Positions 7,774 to 15,624 of a stretch of 27,470 nt of DNA are shown here, in pieces. Origin of the DNA: Neisseriaceae bacterium. Its GTDB lineage: Bacteria; Pseudomonadota; Gammaproteobacteria; Burkholderiales; Neisseriaceae. Made by a program: the position numbers and the translations under genes. Every line of letters starts with the position of its first letter. Position 1 is the first letter of the stretch. The stretch covers positions 1 to 27,470 of the forward strand of contig JAFSQZ010000193.1 of assembly GCA_017446355.1 (NCBI GenBank), written 5' to 3'. The notes under the pieces are model-generated. The model made no database searches, was not told where the DNA came from, and saw only the letters and a program-made list of their open reading frames with translations.

Positions 7774-9168
7774 ATGACGGTTAAAACACGTTTTGCGCCC
7801 AGTCCAACAGGTTATTTACATATTGGTGGTGTGCGCACAGCTTTATATTGCTGGGCTTTTGCCAAACATCATAACGGCGATTTTTTGTTACGCATTGAAG
7901 ACACTGATTTAGAGCGTTCCACTCAAGAATCGGTAGACATTATTTTACAAGGTATGAATTGGGTGGGTTTGCATGCGGACAATGCAGATAATATTGTGTA
8001 TCAAACCCAAAAATTTGACCGCTATAAAGCTTTAATTCAACAACTTTTAGACAACGGTGATGCCTATTATTGCTATTGCAGCAAAGAAGAATTGGCACAA
8101 ATGCGCGAAAAAGCAGAACGTGAAGGTACGGCAACTTATGATCGCCGTTGGCGACCAGAAGCGGGAAAAACGCTGCCTGAAATTCCTGCGGACATCGCAC
8201 CTGTCGTGCGTTTTAAAAATCCCATTGAAGGTGTAACCGTTTGGCAGGATTTAGTAAAAGGTGAAATCAGTATTCCCAATTCGGCATTAGATGACTTAAT
8301 CATTGCGCGCGCTGATGGTTCGCCCACTTATAATTTTTGTGTTGTCGTAGACGATTTTGATATGGGCATTACGCACGTGATTCGTGGTGATGACCATGTA
8401 AACAATACACCCAAACAAATCAATATTTTCAAAGCATTAGGTGGTACACCACCACAATACGCACATTTGCCAATGATTTTAAATGAACAAGGCAAAAAAA
8501 TTTCCAAACGTTCTGGCGACACAGTTGCCATTACCGAATATGCCGATATGGGCATTTTGCCAGAAGCATTACTGAATTATTTGGCACGTCTAGGTTGGGC
8601 GCATGGTGATGATGAATTTTTCACCATGCAACAATTTGTACAATGGTTTGATTTAAAAGACGTTTCGCCAAGTGCGAGCCGTATGGACTTTAAAAAATTA
8701 TTGTGGACCAATGGTGAACACATAAAAGTGGCGGACAATGAATATTTAGCAAATTTGTGTGCGCCACGTTTGGCAGAACAAGGTATTTCTGTTTCAGGCA
8801 GCCTGAAATTAGCCGATGTGATTGCATTGGTTAAAGACCGTGCGCAAACATTAAACGACTTGGCAAAAGAATGTGCGTATTTCTATCAAAAAGGCACGCC
8901 AGATGAAGCTGATGTTGCCAAACATTGGGACGAAGAAGCACCAGCGCGTATGCAACGTTTTGCTGAATTGTTGACGCAATTAGATACGTGGACGGCTGAA
9001 AGTATCCACGAATTGTTTAAACCTTTTTGCGAAAGCGAAGGCATTAAAATGGGAAAACTGGGTATGCCACTTCGCCTAGCCGTGTGCGGTACCGCAAAAA
9101 CACCTTCTATTGACGCAGTATTGGCTCTATTGGGAAAAGAAGAAGTGTTAAAACGTTTACAAGCTTAA
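7774..9168 (+). CDS. gltX: Glutamyl-tRNA synthetase
   Basis: Class I synthetase that charges tRNA with glutamate using ATP. The 464-residue product begins MTVKTRFAPSPTGYLHIGG, with the HIGH-type motif at 16-19 (HIGG), and carries KISKR at 242-246 as the KMSKS loop. Conserved catalytic-domain blocks are RIEDTDLERS, VIRGDDHVNNTPKQ and the C-terminal KMGKLGMPLRLAVCG. ATG 7774 is preferred over an in-frame TTG at 7753 because it gives the usual GltX N-terminus; GAAAG lies about 8 bases upstream, a weak binding site. A full uptake word lies in the coding sequence (8793-8807). A strong terminator follows directly. Confidence 0.97.
   Translation: MTVKTRFAPSPTGYLHIGGVRTALYCWAFAKHHNGDFLLRIEDTDLERSTQESVDIILQGMNWVGLHADNADNIVYQTQKFDRYKALIQQLLDNGDAYYCYCSKEELAQMREKAEREGTATYDRRWRPEAGKTLPEIPADIAPVVRFKNPIEGVTVWQDLVKGEISIPNSALDDLIIARADGSPTYNFCVVVDDFDMGITHVIRGDDHVNNTPKQINIFKALGGTPPQYAHLPMILNEQGKKISKRSGDTVAITEYADMGILPEALLNYLARLGWAHGDDEFFTMQQFVQWFDLKDVSPSASRMDFKKLLWTNGEHIKVADNEYLANLCAPRLAEQGISVSGSLKLADVIALVKDRAQTLNDLAKECAYFYQKGTPDEADVAKHWDEEAPARMQRFAELLTQLDTWTAESIHELFKPFCESEGIKMGKLGMPLRLAVCGTAKTPSIDAVLALLGKEEVLKRLQA
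8793..8807. repeat. DNA uptake word, full 15-bp form
   Basis: TTCAGGCAGCCTGAA inside gltX, read as SGSLK. Confidence 0.85.
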
Positions 9169-9181
9169 TAAGGTGTTTACC

Positions 9182-9228
9182 AAAACGCTGCCTGAAAAAA
9201 ATGAAACGCTTTTCAGGCAGCGTTTTTT
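9182..9228. terminator. Bidirectional terminator between gltX and the minus-strand phage-like gene
   Basis: AAAACGCTGCCTGAAAA (9182-9198) and TTTTCAGGCAGCGTTTT (9210-9226) form a perfect 17-bp stem with an 11-base loop, followed by TT. A-rich and T-rich ends on both sides let it work in either direction. It is built from two partial uptake words. Confidence 0.85.
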
Positions 9229-9856
9229 AGTTGACACGCACATCTTCTCTCATCTCGGTGGAGTTGGCGTATGGCTCTCCCTGACCGATGATAAGCTCAA
9301 TGCCACGCAACGGCATCGCCAAATACTGTTCTTTAACTTCTGCCACCAATTCTTCATACGCACGGCGTACGATGGGGTTATCCAAATCGTACAGCGGTGC
9401 TTTATCGTAATCTTGGGCAATAGCGTGTTGCTTGGCGAATTGCTTTTTCGTGATGTCCTTTTGTTCAAACCCACGAGCCATTGGGTTTAGGCTTTGGGCA
9501 ACGGCACTTACTACCGCGTTTGGTTGGTTCTTCGGCTGGGTATAAAGCCCACTTGGTACGCTCGTGTAGGGGATTGTGAACCCTGCTCCCCAGCTTTCGG
9601 TGATGCTGGGCTGGGCGTAGAACCAAGCTCTATGAGTAATGCGTCTATGCTCTGACAGCATTCCTCCAACGAACTGAACCGCCCTTTTCGCGGAGTTGTC
9701 GAACTCATTGATTGCGTCTGTGTCTGTTGGTTTGCCATAGTAATAAAACTCCAATACGCTGTTGCCAGCTTTGTTTGTATAAACAGTAAGACCGAAAAGC
9801 CCACTGTCAGCTATAATTTGGTCTATTGTAGCACGGTCTAACTGTCTGTAAAACAT
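9227..9856 (-). CDS. Phage or mobile-element-like protein, probably a fragment; function unknown
   Basis: A 209-residue frame on the minus strand. From memory, the C-terminal stretch (LYDLDNPIVRRAYEELVAEV followed by a GEPYANSTEMREDV segment) resembles modules in very large phage and conjugative-element 'polyvalent' proteins, where the match usually continues with more residues; here it stops at DVRVN, right at the terminator, which suggests a truncated remnant. No transmembrane segment, signal peptide or catalytic motif is apparent. GC is about 50% in sampled lines against about 40% around it, and no uptake words occur inside, both signs of transfer. The start is ATG 9856 with a poor binding site (GGTAAAAAAAAAC), so expression is uncertain. 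Whether it is a live gene or debris is open. Confidence 0.6.
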   Translation of the reverse strand: MFYRQLDRATIDQIIADSGLFGLTVYTNKAGNSVLEFYYYGKPTDTDAINEFDNSAKRAVQFVGGMLSEHRRITHRAWFYAQPSITESWGAGFTIPYTSVPSGLYTQPKNQPNAVVSAVAQSLNPMARGFEQKDITKKQFAKQHAIAQDYDKAPLYDLDNPIVRRAYEELVAEVKEQYLAMPLRGIELIIGQGEPYANSTEMREDVRVN

Positions 9857-9926
9857 TGTTTTTTTTTACCATTTGAAACTTTTGCAAAGGGGGCGGGAAC
9901 AAATTTTTTAAAGCAATGCAAATTAT

Positions 9927-9934
9927 GGCATAAT
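9927..9934 (+). promoter_or_regulatory. Candidate mntP promoter (extended -10)
   Basis: CATAAT (9929-9934) with TGG directly before it reads as an extended -10 element; no good -35 is seen. The start of transcription would be near 9941, with a leader of about 22 bases, too short for a Mn riboswitch. Confidence 0.5.
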
Positions 9935-9962
9935 CGTCCACTTTTGTTTTTGGGTAAGCAAA

Positions 9963-10547
9963 ATGAGTATTTTGGCAATAATTTTTTTGGCTTTAGGAAT
10001 GTCAATGGACGCGTTTGCGGCAGCATTAGCACGCGGTACACGCTTGCCAAGATATTTAAATTTCTTTCAGTTATTAAAAACAGGCGCAGTATTTGGTGGC
10101 ATAGAAATGCTTGCGCCTTTATTGGGATATTTTATTGGCGCATTAACGCGACAATGGGTTAGCGAGTGGGATCATTGGTTAGCATTTGTTTTGTTGTCTA
10201 TTTTGGGGCTACATATGATTTATGAAGCTTTTCACGATGATGAAGAATATGAAACACAAGTCGTTCAAACAACAAGTAAGAAAGATGCTTTAATGCTGGT
10301 GATGACAGCCTTTGCAACCAGTATAGATTCTTTGGTTGTGGGTGTAGGTTTAGCATTTTTGAACGTGAATATTTTTATCGCCGCTTTATTGATTGGCTTG
10401 GCAACCACCACAATGGCGACTTTGGGTTTACATTTGGGCAGAATCTTGGGCGATAAAATAGGTAAATGGGCAGAAATTGCAGGTGGCGTGGTATTGATTG
10501 TGATTGGTTGCTCGGTATTGATGGAACATTTACATTTGTTTAGCTAA
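9963..10547 (+). CDS. mntP: Manganese efflux pump MntP (MntX/YebN family)
   Basis: Inner-membrane exporter of Mn2+; the Neisseria homologue (MntX) sets the Mn/Fe balance. The 194-residue protein has six hydrophobic segments arranged as an inverted duplication, and both halves keep the key acidic motif: GMSMDAFAAALARG with D16 and ATSIDSLVVGVGLAF with D122. An acidic, histidine-containing loop (FHDDEEYETQ, about residues 92-101) separates the halves. ATG 9963 is preceded by GGG about 8 bases upstream. It stands alone: a foreign-looking minus-strand gene is upstream and serS is 277 bases downstream. Confidence 0.95.
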   Translation: MSILAIIFLALGMSMDAFAAALARGTRLPRYLNFFQLLKTGAVFGGIEMLAPLLGYFIGALTRQWVSEWDHWLAFVLLSILGLHMIYEAFHDDEEYETQVVQTTSKKDALMLVMTAFATSIDSLVVGVGLAFLNVNIFIAALLIGLATTTMATLGLHLGRILGDKIGKWAEIAGGVVLIVIGCSVLMEHLHLFS

Positions 10548-10586
10548 TTTATTCAGGCAGCATAAAGTGAAAAAATTGCAACGTTT

Positions 10587-10601
10587 TTCAGGCAGCCTGA
10601 A
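10587..10601. repeat. DNA uptake word, full 15-bp form
   Basis: TTCAGGCAGCCTGAA in the mntP-serS gap. A one-sided copy lies at about 10554; together they could form an imperfect hairpin after mntP with an A-A mismatch. Confidence 0.8.
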
Positions 10602-10610
10602 TCATTTTTT

Positions 10611-10721
10611 ATGATGGGTAACCTAATTATTTTAAGTGTTGGACTTTTTATGTTAATCAATTGTTTTGTAATGAGAAAGAACAGTATCACAAAAAATAAA
10701 CCATATTTTCAGGCAGGCTAA
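10611..10721 (+). CDS. Possible 36-residue single-helix membrane protein
   Basis: A short open frame between mntP and serS. It starts with two ATGs, encodes a hydrophobic stretch (about residues 4-20, NLIILSVGLFMLINCFV) and then a basic tail (RKNSITKNK), as in small bitopic inner-membrane proteins. No ribosome binding site is visible, and the last codons come from a degenerate uptake word that is also an arm of the 10707-10768 inverted repeat. Hydrophobic frames arise easily in AT-rich spacers, so this is a weak candidate with no known family. Confidence 0.2.
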   Translation: MMGNLIILSVGLFMLINCFVMRKNSITKNKPYFQAG

Positions 10722-10768
10722 ATTCAATGACGCGTTTCCCTTGAAACTTTAAGCTATCCTGCCTGAAA
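10707..10768. repeat. Inverted repeat upstream of serS
   Basis: TTTCAGGCAGG (10707-10717) and CCTGCCTGAAA (10758-10768) are perfect 11-bp arms around 40 bases. The arms are degenerate uptake words. It could be a hairpin or two unrelated word remnants. Confidence 0.45.
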
Positions 10769-10782
10769 GACAAAAATTCGTT

Positions 10783-10788
10783 TACAAT
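10783..10788 (+). promoter_or_regulatory. Candidate serS -10 element
   Basis: TACAAT, 37 bases before the serS ATG. No convincing -35 is at the right distance; the right arm of the inverted repeat occupies that place. Confidence 0.4.
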
Positions 10789-10824
10789 AGCAACTTTAAT
10801 TTTTACCGATAAAATGAGTTTACT

Positions 10825-12117
10825 ATGTTAGATATTCAACTGCTTCGCAATGATTTAGCAAACGTAGCGAAACGCTTGGCGCAGCGCGGTTTTGTTTTGG
10901 ATACCACTGCTTTTGAAAATTTAGAAAATCAACGCAGAAATTTGCAAGTTAAAACAGAAGAATTACAAGCCAAACGCAACAGTTTATCCAAACAAATTGG
11001 CGCATTAAAAGGGCAGGGCAAGCACGATGAAGCGCAAGCAGTCATGGACGAAGTGGCGCAAATTAAACAAAATTTAGAACAAACCCAAAATGATTATGAA
11101 GTCGTTCAAAATCAAATAGATGCCTTGTTGCTCACGATTCCAAATTTGCCACACGAAAGCGTACCAGTAGGCAAAGATGAACAAGAAAACGTTGAAGTGC
11201 GCAAAGTAGGTACGCCACGTACATTTGATTTTGACATCAAAGATCACGTTGATTTGGGCGAAGCTTTGGGCTTGGACTTTGAAAAAGCCGCACAATTATC
11301 AGGTGCGCGTTTTTCCTTAATGAAAGGCAAAGTGGCGCGTTTACATCGTGCATTGGCGCAATTTATGTTGGATACGCATACGCAACAACACGGCTATACC
11401 GAATGTTATACGCCATATATCGTCAGCGACAGCACATTATTGGGTACCGGACAATTGCCCAAATTCGGCGAAGATTTATTTCATGTAACACGTGGTGGCG
11501 ATGAAAGTAAATTAACGCAATATTTGATTCCGACTGCGGAAGTAACGCTGACCAATACCGTGCGCGAAAGCATTTTAGCAATGGACGAGTTGCCGCTAAA
11601 ATTAACCGCGCATTCGCCTTGTTTCCGCAGCGAAGCAGGTGCGTACGGTAAAGATACACGTGGTTTAATTCGCCAACATCAATTTGACAAAGTAGAAATG
11701 GTACAAATTGTGCAGCCTGAAACATCTTACGATGTTTTGGAAGAAATGGTGTCGCATGCAGAAAATATTTTAAAATTATTAGAATTACCTTATCGTGTGA
11801 TAACCTTGTGCACAGGCGATATGGGCTTCGGTGCAGCAAAAACCTATGATTTAGAAGTGTGGTTGCCTGCACAAAATACGTATCGCGAAATTTCCAGCTG
11901 TTCTAACTGTGAAGACTTTCAAGCACGTCGTATGAAAGCACGTTTTAAAGATGCTGATGGTAAAAATCGTTTTGTACATACTTTAAATGGTTCTGGTCTA
12001 GCAGTGGGACGTACTTTGGTGGCGGTTTTGGAAAACCATCAAAATGCAGATGGAAGCATTAACATTCCTGTTGCATTACGTCCTTATTTAGGTGGCGTAG
12101 AAAAACTGGTTCCATAA
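10825..12117 (+). CDS. serS: Seryl-tRNA synthetase
   Basis: Class II synthetase that charges tRNA-Ser (and tRNA-Sec where present) with serine. The 430-residue product has the N-terminal long coiled-coil arm that reaches the tRNA (about residues 28-105, LENQRRNLQVKTEELQAKRN and onward). The catalytic domain follows, with motif 2 around FRSEAGAYGKDTRGLIRQHQ and motif 3 around GSGLAVGRTLVAVLEN. Length and domain order are normal. ATG 10825 gives the standard MLDIQLLRND start. The binding site is weak, and a five-codon frame (10814-10831, MSLLC) overlaps the start. Confidence 0.98.
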   Translation: MLDIQLLRNDLANVAKRLAQRGFVLDTTAFENLENQRRNLQVKTEELQAKRNSLSKQIGALKGQGKHDEAQAVMDEVAQIKQNLEQTQNDYEVVQNQIDALLLTIPNLPHESVPVGKDEQENVEVRKVGTPRTFDFDIKDHVDLGEALGLDFEKAAQLSGARFSLMKGKVARLHRALAQFMLDTHTQQHGYTECYTPYIVSDSTLLGTGQLPKFGEDLFHVTRGGDESKLTQYLIPTAEVTLTNTVRESILAMDELPLKLTAHSPCFRSEAGAYGKDTRGLIRQHQFDKVEMVQIVQPETSYDVLEEMVSHAENILKLLELPYRVITLCTGDMGFGAAKTYDLEVWLPAQNTYREISSCSNCEDFQARRMKARFKDADGKNRFVHTLNGSGLAVGRTLVAVLENHQNADGSINIPVALRPYLGGVEKLVP

Positions 12118-12129
12118 TGTTGTTATCCA

Positions 12130-12163
12130 TTCAGGCTGCCTGAAATAAACAGTTTCAGGCAGC
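12130..12163 (+). terminator. Uptake-word hairpin after serS
   Basis: GCTGCCTGAAA (12135-12145), part of a full 15-bp uptake word at 12130-12144, pairs with TTTCAGGCAGC (12153-12163) around a 7-base loop. Followed by TAAAAAAA rather than T, so it would work better on the opposite strand. Confidence 0.5.
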
Positions 12164-12204
12164 TAAAAAAATCAATAATTGATAGATTTATAGATGGTGA
12201 TGAT

Positions 12205-15200
12205 ATGTTGTATGTTTTGATTATTGTGTTGGTATTGATTTTACTTGCGTTGGTCAGTTATCAAATACATAGTGAAAGTCAGTGGGAAAAAGAACAACTG
12301 ATTTTGACGATGCAAGCGAGTGGTCGTCAAGAAAATACAAATGTTTCAGTATCCTACATAAATCCTGTTTCAGTATCATCAAACAGTGAAAATAACGAGC
12401 AATTGTCTGACTCTCTTTTTGCAGCAGAAGAGACACCATTGCCCACATCTTCATTAAATCATCAAAACACACAACCAGAAAAAACCAGTGTAGCGGCATC
12501 CGTGTCCCAAACAAAAACAATACAAAAATCGGTATCCACTGACACAAAACCTAAACAAGTTTACGAACAACTTGAATTACATATCTCTGAAAAACGCAAC
12601 ACATCTTCACAACCTAGTGATTTAGAAGTGGAAAATAAACGTGGAAAACATCATCGTCCAGCCATTTCTGCTACGTGGCTGCCTGAAATAAAATCTCTTG
12701 AAAAAGAGGTGATTAAATTACGTCCCATTGAAGACATTCAAAAAGAATACAAACATCATTTGCAAACAATCTATCCTGAAAACTGGCAATATAATTGGCA
12801 ACAACAAAATCTGCCTAAATACGATATGATGGCAGAAAAGAAAACCATTGAATTGCACGAAAAAGATATTGAGCGTGTTCGCCAGAGTGCAAAACGTGAT
12901 GGTGCCAAAATTCAATTGGCAACAAAAGAAGCGGTTGAAGTGATTGATTTAAAAAAACGTCAATCCAAAACTCAAAAAAATTTATTTCCAAGCAAACAGA
13001 AAACAGAATTACAACAAATTTCTTTTTCAGAAATAGAAAAACGTTTGCGTAAGCCTTTGCGAAAACTGGCTAGAAACATACCTCAAACCACACAAGTTGA
13101 CGAATATCAAGCCAAAAAATACCTTGATGATAAAGTTGCAGAATGGGAACCCATAAAAACAGTTGATGAAGTTCTGCAAGAAACGGTTGTACAACAAGAA
13201 AAAAACAGTAAAAAACAGGAATTGTTGGAAAGATTGCAGCATAAATGGCAACAAAAAGATGATATTGCTGTGTCGTCTTCCAATGCTTATTCGCAATCAA
13301 GCAATTATCCTGTTGTGCAACCATCATCAGAATCAGACGATGATGCGTTGACGACCTATTATCAATATTCAGGCAGCGATACCCAAAAAACAACTCGTCA
13401 AGATGATTTGGCACAACATCTTGATAAGATTGCTGCCGATGATATGGCGCAGCAAGAAAAAATCAACAGGTTACAACACAAACAAGCATTATTGGAAAAA
13501 TTACAGCAGAAATGGGGACATCAAGAGAACAGTCAACGTACGCCCATTGTGCAAAATAATGATTCAGAAGCAGCGGCTTATTCCAAAGTAGAAGCTTTGT
13601 CTGACGATGATGAATTTTCTGCCTATTATCATCATTTGTTCACCAGTGATGAACAAAAGACCGAACAAAACGAACAAAACAATACAACACAAAAAAACAA
13701 TACCTATAACACGTCAGCAAAAGAAGAAGGCGTGTCTTGGCTTGATGACTTTTCTATCAACGATGGTTTTGCTTTAAATGATGATGAAGAAAACAAATTA
13801 GTAGAAAAAGAATTGATGCATTGGGAAAGACAAACGCAAGTGCTGCCTGAAAAAACAACAGAATTATCTGTTGATGCGGTAAAAAAAAAGCCATCTAAAT
13901 TCCTTCAGGTAGCCAATACAATCCCGCCTTTATCATTATTGCTGCCTGCGCAACACGATCCTAATGCAGTACAGTCGCAAGAAACCTTGTTAAGCAACAG
14001 TATTACGATTGAAGAAAAATTAGCGGAATATCGTGTCAAAGTAAAAGTACTGGATTTTTATGCAGGTCCAGTGATTACACGTTATGAAATTCAACCAGAT
14101 GTTGGTGTGCGCGGTAATTCAGTATTAAATCTAGAAAAAGATTTGGCACGTTCTTTGGGTGTGGCAGCCATTCGTGTGGTGGAAACCATTCCAGGAAAAA
14201 CGTGTATGGGATTGGAATTGCCTAATCCTAAACGACAAATGATTCGTATAAGCGAAATCTTTAATTCAGATGTATTCGTAAACAGCTCATCAAAACTCAC
14301 ATTAGCTTTGGGGCAAGATATTATTGGTAAACCAGTGGTTACCGACCTTGCCAAAGCACCACATTTATTGGTGGCAGGAACAACGGGGTCAGGTAAATCA
14401 GTAGGCGTGAACAGTATGATTTTATCCATCATCTACAAAGCACAGCCTAGTGATGTACGTATGATTATGATTGACCCAAAAATGCTGGAATTATCCATTT
14501 ATGAAGGTATTCCACACTTACTTGCGCCAGTGGTAACCGATATGAAATTAGCTGCCAATGCACTCAATTGGTGCGTAAACGAAATGGAAAAACGATACCG
14601 ACTAATGAGCCACGTTGGTGTACGCAATTTAGCGGGATACAATCAAAAAATACGTGAAGCCGCACAAAAAGGCAAAAAAATCGGTAATCCATTTAGCCTA
14701 AATTCAAGAGATCCAGAGCCATTAGAAAAATTACCGTATATTGTCGTAGTAGTGGACGAATTTGCTGATTTAATGATGGTGGCAGGTAAACAAATTGAAC
14801 AACTGATTGCTCGCTTGGCACAAAAAGCGCGTGCAGCAGGTATCCATCTGATTTTAGCAACGCAACGTCCAAGTGTTGATGTGATGACAGGTTTAATTAA
14901 AGCCAATATTCCTTCACGTATTGCCTTCCAAGTGTCGTCTAAAATTGACAGTCGCACCGTCCTAGATCAAATGGGTGCAGAAAACTTGCTTGGACAAGGC
15001 GATATGCTGTTCTTACAAAATGGTACAAATTATCTCAAACGCGTACACGGTGCTTTTGTTGCCGATAGTGAAGTACACGCCATTGTGGATTACTTAAAAC
15101 AATTTGGTGAACCCGAATACATTGATGAAATTTTGCAGCCTGAACAAGGTGAATTAAATTTTGGTGATACAGGAAGTGAAGGTCGTGAACGTGATGTATT

Positions 15201-15393
15201 ATTTGACCAAGCAGTAGAATGTATCACGCGTACGCAAAAAACCAGTATTTCATCGTTGCAACGCTACCTGAAAATTGGTTACAACCGCGCCGCTACAATT
15301 ATTGACCAACTGGAAGCAGAGGGCATTATTTCCGCAGCAGATAGTTCGGGTAAGCGCAGCATTTTAACGCGTATTTCCCAAAATGAAGATTGA
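12205..15393 (+). CDS. ftsK: DNA translocase FtsK, one-helix form with long linker
   Basis: FtsK couples division to chromosome segregation by pumping DNA at the septum. The 1062-residue product has one N-terminal membrane helix (about residues 2-19) instead of the four of E. coli FtsK, matching Neisseria FtsK. A long, low-complexity, acidic and glutamine-rich linker covers roughly 20-590 and includes a two-copy repeat (337-396 and 426-486). The motor follows: Walker A GTTGSGKS at 725-732 (K731), Walker B VVVVDEFAD with D851 and E852, and the ATQRPSVDV segment. The C-terminal gamma winged helix (about 1000-1055, TSISSLQRYLKIGYNRAA) reads orientation sequences. The motor is highly conserved while the linker is not. 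A strong terminator follows. Confidence 0.96.
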   Translation: MLYVLIIVLVLILLALVSYQIHSESQWEKEQLILTMQASGRQENTNVSVSYINPVSVSSNSENNEQLSDSLFAAEETPLPTSSLNHQNTQPEKTSVAASVSQTKTIQKSVSTDTKPKQVYEQLELHISEKRNTSSQPSDLEVENKRGKHHRPAISATWLPEIKSLEKEVIKLRPIEDIQKEYKHHLQTIYPENWQYNWQQQNLPKYDMMAEKKTIELHEKDIERVRQSAKRDGAKIQLATKEAVEVIDLKKRQSKTQKNLFPSKQKTELQQISFSEIEKRLRKPLRKLARNIPQTTQVDEYQAKKYLDDKVAEWEPIKTVDEVLQETVVQQEKNSKKQELLERLQHKWQQKDDIAVSSSNAYSQSSNYPVVQPSSESDDDALTTYYQYSGSDTQKTTRQDDLAQHLDKIAADDMAQQEKINRLQHKQALLEKLQQKWGHQENSQRTPIVQNNDSEAAAYSKVEALSDDDEFSAYYHHLFTSDEQKTEQNEQNNTTQKNNTYNTSAKEEGVSWLDDFSINDGFALNDDEENKLVEKELMHWERQTQVLPEKTTELSVDAVKKKPSKFLQVANTIPPLSLLLPAQHDPNAVQSQETLLSNSITIEEKLAEYRVKVKVLDFYAGPVITRYEIQPDVGVRGNSVLNLEKDLARSLGVAAIRVVETIPGKTCMGLELPNPKRQMIRISEIFNSDVFVNSSSKLTLALGQDIIGKPVVTDLAKAPHLLVAGTTGSGKSVGVNSMILSIIYKAQPSDVRMIMIDPKMLELSIYEGIPHLLAPVVTDMKLAANALNWCVNEMEKRYRLMSHVGVRNLAGYNQKIREAAQKGKKIGNPFSLNSRDPEPLEKLPYIVVVVDEFADLMMVAGKQIEQLIARLAQKARAAGIHLILATQRPSVDVMTGLIKANIPSRIAFQVSSKIDSRTVLDQMGAENLLGQGDMLFLQNGTNYLKRVHGAFVADSEVHAIVDYLKQFGEPEYIDEILQPEQGELNFGDTGSEGRERDVLFDQAVECITRTQKTSISSLQRYLKIGYNRAATIIDQLEAEGIISAADSSGKRSILTRISQNED
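13213..13392 (+). repeat. FtsK linker repeat, copy 1
   Basis: Codes for a 60-residue unit beginning KQELLERLQHKW and ending SDTQKT. Its partner at 13480-13662 keeps the helix KQ-LLE-LQ-KW, the acidic SDDD, the YY pair and the end SD-QKT. Confidence 0.7.
13480..13662 (+). repeat. FtsK linker repeat, copy 2
   Basis: Codes for a 61-residue unit beginning KQALLEKLQQKW and ending SDEQKT. The DNA has drifted more than the protein at the anchor positions, so the duplication is not recent. Confidence 0.7.
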
Positions 15394-15445
15394 TATTAAG
15401 CTGCCTGAATAATCAGAAATTTTCAATAAATAACTTTGGGTTGAT

Positions 15446-15481
15446 AAAGCCAAATACACGTAAAATGTATTTGGCTTTTTT
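15446..15481 (+). terminator. Rho-independent terminator after ftsK
   Basis: AAAGCCAAATACA (15446-15458) pairs perfectly with TGTATTTGGCTTT (15466-15478) around a 7-base loop, followed by TTT. A textbook terminator not made from uptake words. Confidence 0.9.
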
Positions 15482-15517
15482 ATGGTCAATATTTCAAAGG
15501 TTTCAGGCAGCTTTTTA

Positions 15518-15546
15518 GTGTCAAAATAGACAAAATATGCCATAAT
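15518..15546 (+). promoter_or_regulatory. Candidate icd promoter
   Basis: GTGTCA (15518-15523), 17-base spacer ending TGC, CATAAT (15541-15546). The TG before the -10 adds an extended element like that of mntP. The leader would be about 70 bases and contains an uptake word at 15566. Confidence 0.55.
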
Positions 15547-15624
15547 TCACAGTTTGTTGCTTGGTTTCAGGCAGCCTAAATAAGAAGATTTATCTAACCG
15601 CAATTAAGAAGGAATGGATTCATC

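Noticed and set aside
9173..9490. A 105-codon plus-strand frame after gltX
   Set aside because: It starts inside the gltX terminator and runs antisense to the phage-like minus-strand gene, whose protein is the more convincing reading.
9857..9962. Mn-sensing yybP-ykoY riboswitch before mntP
   Set aside because: The best promoter leaves a leader of only about 22 bases, and I cannot find the conserved purine-rich loops. GGGGGCGGGAAC at 9887-9899 is upstream of that promoter.
11423..11872. A 149-codon minus-strand frame inside serS
   Set aside because: Antisense shadow of a highly conserved synthetase gene.
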